NCBI GenBank assembly: GCA_011051925.1
Contig: DRKE01000340.1
Location: forward strand, 1 to 6,605
Length of the DNA stretch: 6,605 bases
Direction: 5' to 3'
From: Deltaproteobacteria bacterium
GTDB taxonomy: Bacteria > Myxococcota_A > UBA9160 > UBA4427
Shown: piece by piece, positions 1 to 5,117 of the stretch
How the letters are laid out: each line of letters starts with the position of its first letter
Position numbering within the stretch: the stretch's first letter is position 1
Position numbers and translations under genes: made by a program
Notes under the pieces: model-generated
What the model was told of the DNA's origin: nothing
The model's input: only the letters and a program-made list of their open reading frames with translations
The model's database searches: none

Positions 1-23
1 CGACGACATGTCGATCGCCGCCC

Positions 24-52
24 TTGGAAATCCGCGGCGCCCGCCCCATACT
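24..52 (+). promoter_or_regulatory. Candidate sigma-70-like promoter placing the start of transcription at the first ATG
   Basis: A TTGGAA hexamer at 24-29 and a CATACT hexamer at 47-52 are separated by 17 bases. Each matches four of six positions of the classical -35 (TTGACA) and -10 (TATAAT) boxes. Transcription would begin about 6-8 bases after the -10 box, at 58-60, which is the ATG of the next gene. There is no Shine-Dalgarno-like sequence before that ATG, which fits a leaderless mRNA. This is inference from weak boxes in GC-rich DNA. Confidence 0.3.
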
Positions 53-59
53 GACCCGC

Positions 60-776
60 ATGATCCCTTCGAATCCGGGGCCAGGCGCCTCCCGTCGCCC
101 TCGCCGCCGCGTGGCCCATCTCGGCTGTCTGGCATTCGGCGTGCTGCTCCTTGCTCCTGCGGCCTGGTCGGCCGGTCTCGGGGGGAATTTCTCGTACAGC
201 CGAAGCAACGGCGACGTCGAGCACGATGACGATCTCTTCCTCGATATCGGGACCCGGGCCGACCATTTCGAGTTCGGGATCTCCTTCGACACGAACCTCG
301 CCCGTGATCGACTCTTCAACTACCGGATCAACGCCAACGTCCAGATCGTCGACCAGAAGCTCAATCAGGGGCCCACGAAGGTCGACATCCAGGGGGCCGG
401 ATTCGCGATCAACCAGCTCTTCGGATTCGGAATCGTCCGGAGACCTGGGATGCGGCTCTTCATCGGGCCCACACTCCATCTGGGCTATGCGAATTTCGAC
501 GACGATGACCGCGTCGGTCCTTTCCTGGTCGACTACGAGGAGGATCTCGTCACGTTCGGGCTCGGCCCCGAGGTGGGGATCAATTTCCATCCGGCCCGCC
601 ATCTCACGATCTCGATCACGGGCTTCTATCGCTACGGCCTGCAGGTCCAGGGATTCGATTCCCCGTTCTCCTTCGTCGATCCGCATGGCGACAATCAGTA
701 TTTCGTCGGCAGCGAACACAGGGTCGGCCTGACGACGGCCATCTTCTTCCGATTCGAAGGGGATCAGTACCGCTGA
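60..776 (+). CDS. Probable outer-membrane beta-barrel protein with signal peptide
   Basis: A 238-residue exported protein. Residues 11-17 are a basic n-region (RRPRRR), residues about 19-34 a hydrophobic core, and a likely signal peptidase site follows AWSA at residue 38. The mature part has alternating polar and hydrophobic residues with aromatic and glycine-rich strands such as FEFGISFD, FGFGIV, LFIGPTLHLGY and LTISITGFYRYGL, separated by acidic loops (EHDDD, NFDDDD). This is the look of an 8-10 strand outer-membrane barrel of the OmpA/Opa-like 'outer membrane beta-barrel' type. The C-terminus does not end in the usual aromatic residue. I chose the ATG at 60 over an in-frame TTG at 24, because that TTG falls on a candidate -35 box and neither has a ribosome binding site. 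No ligand or partner can be inferred; it could equally be a small structural surface protein. Confidence 0.7.
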   Translation: MIPSNPGPGASRRPRRRVAHLGCLAFGVLLLAPAAWSAGLGGNFSYSRSNGDVEHDDDLFLDIGTRADHFEFGISFDTNLARDRLFNYRINANVQIVDQKLNQGPTKVDIQGAGFAINQLFGFGIVRRPGMRLFIGPTLHLGYANFDDDDRVGPFLVDYEEDLVTFGLGPEVGINFHPARHLTISITGFYRYGLQVQGFDSPFSFVDPHGDNQYFVGSEHRVGLTTAIFFRFEGDQYR

Positions 777-907
777 GTCTCCCCGTGGTCCTTCCCGCTT
801 CCGATCGGTCCAGATCGAAAGGGCAAGGGGCGCGACGAGTGGCTGGCTCTCGCCCATCCCGTGGGACGAACGCTATCGTGGGATCCGCAGGGCGATCGAA
901 GCGGCGT

Positions 908-922
908 CCCGCCCTGGGCGGG
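908..922. terminator. Perfect GC hairpin in the gap before the cupin operon
   Basis: CCCGCC (908-913) and GGCGGG (917-922) form a six-pair all-GC stem around a CTG loop. It lies 132 bases after the barrel gene stop and 68 bases before the next ATG. No T-tract follows, so it is not a canonical intrinsic terminator. It could help end the upstream transcript, protect an mRNA end or be an operator. The remaining bases of this gap (777-990) show no other gene-like feature. Confidence 0.25.
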
Positions 923-990
923 CATTGGAATCCGGTTGCGATCGCGCAGTGCCGACGAATCGGACGTCTCACGGTGCAAGGAAGCCATCC

Positions 991-1677
991 ATGACCAACC
1001 GAGATCTCGCGATCCCTCCGCCGAGTGCCGACAGGCCGCCCCGGAAGGTGAATCTCTTCGAAGCCGCAAAGAATTCGGCGACGACACTGGCGCCGCTCTT
1101 TCCCTACCTGGACGAGGGGTCGATCGTGCCCTGCGTGACCGTCCAGCGCGGGGGAGAGGGGCGTCGTTACGGGCGCTTCCAGCATCTGAATACCGTCGAT
1201 GAGGTGATCATGATGTTCGGAACGCCCGGCGGTCTGATCTTCGTCGGTCCGAAGCTGCATCCGGTCAGTACGCCCTTCGATGATCCTGAATATCCGTTCG
1301 ACGCCACGATCGCGCTGATCACCCAGCGCCAGCTGATCGGGAAGCCCCAGCGCGAGGAGTATCGTTTCCTGTGTGACGGTTGCGATCGCAGGCTCTCCGT
1401 CACTGCCTTCGATGCGACGCCGCCGAAACGCGGTACGGACCGGTCTCCCGATGACCTCTTTCCGACCCTGGTCGAAGGGTATCGAGCGGCGAAGGCGCAC
1501 AACGCGGACGAAGCGAATCTCCGCTGTCGCCATTGCGGGCATCTCAACGAGCGCTTTCCCTTCGAGCTCTGGGGCTGGGATGTCTACGCGGAGCAGGGTG
1601 CGGTCGCCGCCCGGATCCGGGCCGCGACGATCGCGGCCGCCAGTCCCCCCGGCTCGGAACCGGGTGGGGAGGTCTGA
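991..1677 (+). CDS. Cupin-like metalloprotein with C-terminal two-CxxC domain, 3-hydroxyanthranilate dioxygenase-like (upstream member of pair)
   Basis: A 228-residue protein in two halves. Residues about 40-115 resemble a shortened cupin: His65 and Glu71 in HLNTVDEVIMM have the H-x5-E spacing of the iron site of 3-hydroxyanthranilate 3,4-dioxygenase (His51/Glu57, recalled from the known enzyme). His90 in PKLHP is a possible third ligand, although it sits closer than the 44-residue spacing of the enzyme. Residues 128-182 carry CDGC and CRHC, a zinc-ribbon/rubredoxin-like metal knuckle also present C-terminally in bacterial members of that family, followed by a GWD motif at 195-197. The ATG at 991 has AAGGAAG at 977-983; an earlier in-frame TTG at 925 has none. 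The next gene starts five bases after the stop and encodes a relative. The N-terminal 20 and C-terminal 25 residues are low-complexity. The substrate is unknown; true 3-HAO activity is doubtful because the cupin half appears cut down. Confidence 0.62.
   Translation: MTNRDLAIPPPSADRPPRKVNLFEAAKNSATTLAPLFPYLDEGSIVPCVTVQRGGEGRRYGRFQHLNTVDEVIMMFGTPGGLIFVGPKLHPVSTPFDDPEYPFDATIALITQRQLIGKPQREEYRFLCDGCDRRLSVTAFDATPPKRGTDRSPDDLFPTLVEGYRAAKAHNADEANLRCRHCGHLNERFPFELWGWDVYAEQGAVAARIRAATIAAASPPGSEPGGEV
1662..1673 (+). promoter_or_regulatory. Strong Shine-Dalgarno inside the end of the upstream cupin gene
   Basis: The purine-rich run GGTGGGGAGGT ends nine bases before the ATG at 1683 and lies within the last codons of the preceding gene. 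It supports the 1683 start over a second in-frame ATG at 1698, and suggests that the two cupin proteins are translated from one mRNA. Confidence 0.6.
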
Positions 1678-1682
1678 CCAGC

Positions 1683-2237
1683 ATGGGCAAGGAATTCATG
1701 GCTTTTACCTATGCGCTGGCGGCCGGGTCGGGTCCCTACGACGAAGCGTCCGTCCTGCCCGACGATCTGGACATCCAGCTGACCCTCAGCCGGAACGATC
1801 GCCCGCAACCCTTCCACCTGATCTGTGAACACGACAGCGTGCTCGTCACCATGTCGGGACGGGGTCGGGTCGAGTTCAAGGGCACTTCCGTGCTCCACGA
1901 GGACTATCAGCTGGGAGACGTCCTCTACGTGCCGGCGGGCACGCCCCATCGGATCCTGCCGCTGGAGGCGTCGATCCACCATCGCTTCAAGCTGCCCGAG
2001 TCGCGCCTCGAGGGCGTTGCCTGGTATTGCGAGGGCTGCTCGGAAGAACTCCATCGCGTCGTCTGGGCCCTCTCGGAGACGCTTCCACAGGAGGGGTATC
2101 TCGCCGCCTGCGAGGAGTTCAATGCGAATGGATCCCTGCGTCGCTGCCGGACATGCAATGCCGAGCATGCGCGCCTCGACCTCGAAGGCTATCGCTGGGA
2201 CGAGATCTCCCGGGCGCGGCGGGAGGGGGCTTCCTGA
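1683..2237 (+). CDS. Cupin protein with C-terminal two-CxxC domain, 3-hydroxyanthranilate 3,4-dioxygenase family-like (downstream member of pair)
   Basis: A 184-residue protein with a recognisable cupin core at about residues 30-105, including GDVLYVPAGTPHRI. His45 and His89 are 44 residues apart, the same spacing as the first and last iron ligands of 3-hydroxyanthranilate dioxygenase (His51 and His95, recalled). The middle position is Asp51 rather than Glu. After LEGVAWYC, Cys116/Cys119 and Cys155/Cys158 form a second metal knuckle like the rubredoxin-type site at the C-terminus of bacterial 3-HAO. The arginine and glutamate used there for substrate binding are not evident, so the substrate probably differs. 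The C-terminal half aligns with that of the preceding gene ([FY]C[DE]GC ... RCRxC ... WD), which marks the two as paralogues. They are probably co-translated and may act together as a heteromer. No kynurenine-pathway gene is in the window. Fold and family are fairly sure; the reaction is not. Confidence 0.68.
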   Translation: MGKEFMAFTYALAAGSGPYDEASVLPDDLDIQLTLSRNDRPQPFHLICEHDSVLVTMSGRGRVEFKGTSVLHEDYQLGDVLYVPAGTPHRILPLEASIHHRFKLPESRLEGVAWYCEGCSEELHRVVWALSETLPQEGYLAACEEFNANGSLRRCRTCNAEHARLDLEGYRWDEISRARREGAS

Positions 2238-2252
2238 AAGCCCGGTGCTCCC

Positions 2253-2267
2253 GCCGGTGGCCCCGGC
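2253..2267. terminator. Small hairpin in the convergent gap
   Basis: GCCGG (2253-2257) and CCGGC (2263-2267) can pair around a five-base loop in the 29-base space between two converging genes. It touches the minus-strand stop codon. The stem is short and has no T-tract, so a bidirectional terminator role is only suggested by position. Confidence 0.2.
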
Positions 2268-2815
2268 TATCTCAGCAGACGTCGGATCATGGCCGCTCGG
2301 GCCGGATTGCTGTAACTGAGCCCTTCGGAGGCGGAATCGCCGCCCGAGGACGTCGGCGGTGCGAGCAGTCGCTTCGAGATCATGCTGAGTCGCGTTCGGA
2401 CGATCTCGCCGGAAGAGGGCGGGATCTTCTTCGATTTCGCACGAGTCGTCTTCGTGCGCGAGCTGGCCTTCTTGCGGGTCGTGCTGGCCGGTTTCTTCCG
2501 GCTGCCCTGCTTCGAACCCCGGCGGGCCGTCTTCTTTCCCGTGGCCTTCTTCTTCGCCTTCGCCGATTTCTTCGCGGTCTTGCGGGCGGTCTTCTTCCGG
2601 GCGGCCTTCTTGCCCGCCTTCTTCTTCGTGGTCTTGCGCGCGGCCTTCTTGCGGGAGGCTTTCTTCTTCGAGGCCTTCTTCCGGGAAGCCTTCTTCTTCA
2701 CGGCGGTCTTCTTCTTGGCCGACTTCGCGGCCTTCTTCTTTGTCTTTGCCGGACGTCGCGCCGCCTTCTTGGCGGTCTTCTTCGATTTCTTGTTCGCCTT
2801 CTTTCGTGCGGCCAT
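2267..2815 (-). CDS. Lysine/alanine-rich histone H1-like protein
   Basis: A 182-residue, very basic protein. Residues 1-131 are almost only Lys, Ala, Arg, Ser and Thr in KKA/KKT-type repeats, including four tandem pentapeptides at 41-60 (KKASR, KKASK, KKASR, KKAAR). This matches the disordered tails of eukaryotic histone H1 and bacterial H1-like or AlgP-like proteins, which bind DNA without base specificity and help compact the nucleoid. Residues 132-182 are different: a PPSSGEIVRTRLSMISKRLL stretch, then a Gly/Ser/Pro linker and a basic RAAMIRRLLR end. Both could be short amphipathic helices. The ATG at 2815 is preceded by GAGGGGGATCCAGGAA. A longer in-frame upstream extension to 3037 would overlap the TerB-like gene and is rejected. 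It lies 53 bases downstream of that gene on the same strand, probably one transcript. DNA binding is inferred from composition only; RNA or polyphosphate binding would also fit. Confidence 0.75.
   Translation of the reverse strand: MAARKKANKKSKKTAKKAARRPAKTKKKAAKSAKKKTAVKKKASRKKASKKKASRKKAARKTTKKKAGKKAARKKTARKTAKKSAKAKKKATGKKTARRGSKQGSRKKPASTTRKKASSRTKTTRAKSKKIPPSSGEIVRTRLSMISKRLLAPPTSSGGDSASEGLSYSNPARAAMIRRLLR
2636..2695 (-). repeat. Four tandem 15-base units coding KKA(S/A)(R/K)
   Basis: Four adjacent 15-base units encode KKASR, KKASK, KKASR and KKAAR. They differ at synonymous positions (AAG/AAA, GCC/GCT, TCC/TCG), so the array is preserved at protein level and is not a fresh DNA duplication. 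Confidence 0.75.
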
Positions 2816-2868
2816 TTCCTGGATCCCCCTCGGAAGATGGAAGATGAGACGCGGCCGAGCGTAGCGGA

Positions 2869-3399
2869 TCAGCGCTCCCGGGGGAGGGCCTTCAGGGTTC
2901 CGAGGTGTTGCTTGAACCCGGACCGCAAGGCGACGACGTCGCGACGGTCGATCCCGATGGCGTTCGCGATGTCGAAGATCTCGTTGTCCTCGACCGTCGA
3001 AATCGTTTCGTCCGCGGCGGCGACGGCATAGAGACATCGCAGGAGTCGGATCCGTTCGGAGCGTTCGCTCATGTCGCGGAAGGCCCGCGCGACGAGGTGG
3101 TCATCGCTGGCGCTGTGGGTCTCGGCGGCGCGGACCGCGGTCTCGGCCAGCAGGTGCGCGCGCTCGGGATCGATCCCGGCGAATTCCTCCAGGCGTTGCG
3201 CGATCGCGGCGGTTTCGACGCTCTCGGTCTGGAGATCGGCACCGGCGATGCGGGCCAGCAGATAGCTGAAGGCAGCGATGAAGCGCGACTCGTCGGGTGG
3301 AAGCGCCTCGAGTTGGCCTGCGATCTCCGCCAGGCTGGCGGGCTCCTGGTCGCGCCCGGCCGCGGCGCCACCCAATCCGAGAAAACGTAGTAGCGACAC
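2869..3399 (-). CDS. TerB-like (tellurite resistance TerB/DjlA family) helical protein
   Basis: A 176-residue, all-helical, cytoplasmic-looking protein with no signal peptide or membrane segment. Residues 122-151 (AVAAADETISTVEDNEIFDIANAIGID) have the TerB pattern of A-x-A-D followed by a conserved Glu and a hydrophobic helix. Residues 46-77 (ARIAGADLQTESVETAAIA) repeat it, giving the internal two-fold layout of TerB domains. Family members occur in tellurite/stress operons and as accessory domains of DnaJ-like proteins; their biochemical role is poorly known, with metal binding shown for some. The start is a GTG at 3399, preceded by GAAGGGAG nine bases upstream. The residue 1-22 segment is Gly/Ala-rich and probably flexible. 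It is the first gene of a likely pair with the histone-like gene and divergent from the ArsC-like gene. No other ter gene is present, so a tellurite role is not supported. A specific cell function cannot be assigned. Confidence 0.68.
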   Translation of the reverse strand: MSLLRFLGLGGAAAGRDQEPASLAEIAGQLEALPPDESRFIAAFSYLLARIAGADLQTESVETAAIAQRLEEFAGIDPERAHLLAETAVRAAETHSASDDHLVARAFRDMSERSERIRLLRCLYAVAAADETISTVEDNEIFDIANAIGIDRRDVVALRSGFKQHLGTLKALPRER

Positions 3400-3436
3400 C
3401 CGATCGATCTCCCTTCTGGCATTCGAGCCCTGGCTT

Positions 3437-3465
3437 GCCCGATCTCCGAGACTCGCCGATCGGGC
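3437..3465. promoter_or_regulatory. Inverted repeat in the TerB/ArsC divergent gap, possible operator
   Basis: GCCCGATC (3437-3444) and GATCGGGC (3458-3465) are a perfect eight-base inverted repeat with a 13-base spacer. The spacer itself contains CGAG-A-CTCG (3447-3455). It lies 38 bases upstream of the TerB-like start in a divergent promoter region, a typical place for a dimeric repressor site. It is also able to form RNA hairpins. No known operator consensus was recognised. Confidence 0.35.
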
Positions 3466-3495
3466 TCCGAATCGCTACCGACTGGAGGCGGTCGT

Positions 3496-3518
3496 CCCTC
3501 GCCGACGGCGGTCGAGGG
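3496..3518 (+). promoter_or_regulatory. Strong leader hairpin upstream of the ArsC-like gene
   Basis: CCCTCG (3496-3501) pairs with CGAGGG (3513-3518), and CCG (3502-3504) pairs with CGG (3509-3511), leaving one bulged T and a four-base loop. Nine pairs in 23 bases is strong for an mRNA leader. It ends 58 bases before the ATG. It could stabilise the 5' end or be a DNA operator. Confidence 0.3.
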
Positions 3519-3533
3519 CGGAGGCCGTGACCT

Positions 3534-3576
3534 GAAGGAACTCCGAAAGGAACGAAAGGCGAGAAAGGAAAGCGAG
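3534..3576 (+). promoter_or_regulatory. Purine-rich leader with several Shine-Dalgarno-like motifs
   Basis: The 43 bases before the ATG at 3577 contain GAAGGAA, GAAAGGAA, GAAAGG and GAAAGGAAAG in a row. The last one is the working ribosome binding site, with AAGGAAAG ending about four bases before the ATG. The others could act as ribosome standby sites. The purine strand contrasts with the GC-rich hairpin just upstream. Confidence 0.45.
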
Positions 3577-3960
3577 ATGGCCCTCCCGACTTCGAAGGAT
3601 GATCTGCTGCTTCTCCACAATCCGAAGTGCTCGAAGAGCCGTGCGACGCGGGACCTGCTCGAGGAGCGTGGGGTCGATTTCCGGATCCGGCTCTACCTGG
3701 AGGACCCGCTCGATCGTGGTGAACTGGCCGAGCTGGCTGCGCGACTCGGCAAGCCCGCGATCGGATTCACCCGGACCGGGCAGGCAGAGTTCGCCGAAGC
3801 GGGTCTCGATCCGTCCTCCCCGGACGACGCGGTCCTCGCGGCCATGGCGGGGGCGCCGATCCTGATGGAGCGCCCGATCCTGGTCCGAGGCGATCGGGCC
3901 GCAATCGGCCGGCCCCCGGAAAACGTGCTCCAGCTCCTCGACCCGCCACTCGGAGAATAG
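3577..3960 (+). CDS. ArsC/YfgD-family arsenate reductase-like protein (thioredoxin fold)
   Basis: A 127-residue protein of the glutaredoxin-dependent ArsC family, which reduces arsenate to arsenite through a single active-site cysteine. HNPKCSKSRATRDLL at 14-28 carries His14 and catalytic Cys18. Arg66, Arg99 (MERPILV) and Arg112 (IGRPPENVL) match the arsenate-binding arginines of plasmid ArsC (Arg60, Arg94, Arg107, recalled) in almost the same spacing from the cysteine. Its length and the CSKSR and IGRPPE motifs are closer to E. coli YfgD (about 120 residues) than to plasmid ArsC (about 140). Many such proteins are annotated ArsC without proof of activity, so a general thiol/oxidoreductase role remains possible. 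It is monocistronic, transcribed away from the TerB-like gene and towards the methyltransferase. An ArsS gene lies 1.5 kb downstream, but no ArsR or efflux pump is visible in the window. Confidence 0.85.
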   Translation: MALPTSKDDLLLLHNPKCSKSRATRDLLEERGVDFRIRLYLEDPLDRGELAELAARLGKPAIGFTRTGQAEFAEAGLDPSSPDDAVLAAMAGAPILMERPILVRGDRAAIGRPPENVLQLLDPPLGE

Positions 3961-4000
3961 CCTGGGGAGCGTTGCAGAAGGGGAGGACCCGTCGAGCTGA

Positions 4001-4072
4001 CCCGCCGTTGATCCGTCGGGAGCCGGGCATGGAGGTCCGCTCGATCGTGCGGTCGGATCCGCTCCAGCGGAT
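4001..4072. terminator. Two hairpins in the convergent gap after the ArsC-like gene
   Basis: CCCGCCG (4001-4007) and CGTCGGG (4014-4020) pair with one mismatch around a six-base loop. ATCCGC (4057-4062) and GCGGAT (4067-4072) pair perfectly around TCCA. Both lie in the 141-base space between converging stop codons (3960 and 4102), where transcripts from both sides should end. Neither has a T-tract, so they are weak candidates; the rest of this gap is featureless. Confidence 0.3.
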
Positions 4073-4101
4073 GGGTGGGGCCTGCTGGGCTTCCGGGCGG
4101 A

Positions 4102-4902
4102 TCAGGACCGGGGGGGCTTCCGCAGCTTGAGGACGAAGCGGTCCGTTGCGCCTCGCATGCCCTCGGCGAAGACGAAGCGCGTGTGATCGTCCTCGGGATG
4201 GCGCAGCACGTCGCTGGTGGCTTCGACGACGAAGCCGGCCTTGCGGGCGGTTTCGATGGCGAGTTTCTCGTCGATGCGATGCAGCTTCTCGTTGTCCGGA
4301 TTGTCCGGGTTTCCGGCGTGGTCGATCAGTCCGAGGACGCCGCCCGGTTTCAGCAGGCGGTGGATCGTTTCGAGCATCTTCTGCGCGGCCTCGGGACCGC
4401 GACCATTGTAGACGTCGTGGAAATTGAGGGCCGTCACGACCGCATCGAGGCTGGCCGGAGCGATTCCCAGATCCTCGATCTCGCGGTCGAGGCGCTCGAC
4501 GTTCGGAAGCCGATCGTCGGCGAGGCGGGCGGTGAGTGCTTTGTCGTTGGCGCCATCGCGAAACTCGAGAACGAAGGCCGGGTTCTGCGCGATCACGCGC
4601 CCCTTCGGGCCGACGGCGAGGGAGAGGACCTCGGTGTAGTAGCCGCCCGCCGCGATGAGATCCATGACGGTCATCCCGGGCCCGATTCCGAGGAACTCCA
4701 CGACCGCGGCGGGCTTGCGGCCGGGATCGCGCGCGCGGTCCGTCTCGGGTCGGCTTTCCGAGGCGAGTCGGGTCTCGAGATCGTTCGAACCCGCATGGCC
4801 CTCGACCGCATGGATGCCGAGGAGGGCGCTCGCGAGGCCGATCGTCGCCAACAGGAGCACGATCGATCGGATCGAGACGGATGGACCCGTGAGAAGACGC
4901 AT
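4102..4902 (-). CDS. Exported class I SAM-dependent methyltransferase, COG4798-like
   Basis: A 266-residue protein. Residues 12-31 (RSIVLLLATIGLASALLGIH) are a hydrophobic signal segment, with a likely cleavage near GHA at 35-37. The mature part begins with an ESRPETDRARDPGRKPAAVV segment typical of the COG4798 'predicted methyltransferase' group. The SAM-binding motif I region is MDLIAAGGYYTEVLS at 80-94; an acidic residue pattern follows near 137-143; motif IV-like ALNFHDVYN is at 159-166; and LLKPGGVLGLIDHAG at 183-197 is the post-motif strand. These together show a Rossmann methyltransferase with a probable periplasmic location. Export is puzzling because SAM is made in the cytoplasm, although signal peptides are common in this group. 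The ATG at 4902 has GGAGGG six bases upstream. It is divergent from the mini rod gene across 215 bases. Substrate is unknown, and its nearness to arsenic genes is not evidence of arsenic methylation: no ArsM cysteine set is present. Confidence 0.78.
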   Translation of the reverse strand: MRLLTGPSVSIRSIVLLLATIGLASALLGIHAVEGHAGSNDLETRLASESRPETDRARDPGRKPAAVVEFLGIGPGMTVMDLIAAGGYYTEVLSLAVGPKGRVIAQNPAFVLEFRDGANDKALTARLADDRLPNVERLDREIEDLGIAPASLDAVVTALNFHDVYNGRGPEAAQKMLETIHRLLKPGGVLGLIDHAGNPDNPDNEKLHRIDEKLAIETARKAGFVVEATSDVLRHPEDDHTRFVFAEGMRGATDRFVLKLRKPPRS

Positions 4903-5117
4903 GTGAACCCTCCGATTCCCTGGCTGCTCCCACAGCGAAGCGAGACCGCGTGCCCCTGCAGGCTACGCGAATGCTGCGAGTGCGTCGAGCCGTTTCGAAC
5001 GACGCGAGCCCGTCGATCGGTGGCCGATCGGCAACGCGCGAGCATCGGGCCTGCAGAGTGGGCGGCCGGTCCCACCTTCCTTCAATTTTTTCGCGCCAGC
5101 AGACGAAACGTTCTTTC
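4903..5117. promoter_or_regulatory. Divergent intergenic region with palindromes and a T-tract
   Basis: These 215 bases must hold the promoters of the methyltransferase (leftward) and the mini rod gene (rightward). They contain the perfect palindrome GCCGATCGGC (5023-5032), overlapping a spaced direct repeat CGATCGG (5014-5020 and 5025-5031). A short GTGGG/CCCAC stem is at 5058-5075, and an isolated six-T tract at 5086-5091 stands out in the GC-rich background. No convincing -35/-10 pair, sigma-54 or sigma-28 site was recognised. Confidence 0.3.

Noticed and set aside
1..10. A minus-strand gene starting with ATG at 10 and running off the left edge
   Set aside because: Only three codons (Met-Ser-Ser) are visible and the AAGGGCGG upstream is too far to be convincing; it cannot be supported or excluded.
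616..1542. 308-codon open frame on the minus strand across the barrel and first cupin genes
   Set aside because: Arg/Pro-rich, no motif, and antisense to two well-supported genes; a typical high-GC shadow frame.
2027..3031. 334-codon plus-strand frame opposite the H1-like gene, and a Phe-rich one at 2382-2864
   Set aside because: Their Leu/Arg or Phe/Ala repeats are the complement of the AAG/GCC repeats of the H1-like gene. They overlap three supported genes and lack family resemblance.
5058..5091. Intrinsic terminator or attenuator made of GTGGG/CCCAC and the six-T tract before the mini rod gene
   Set aside because: The stem is only five pairs and the T-tract begins ten bases after it, so it does not fit an intrinsic terminator.
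4901..5117. Sigma-54 or sigma-28 flagellar promoter for the mini rod gene
   Set aside because: No TGGCAC-N5-TTGC or TAAAG-N-GCCGATAA-like pair was found.
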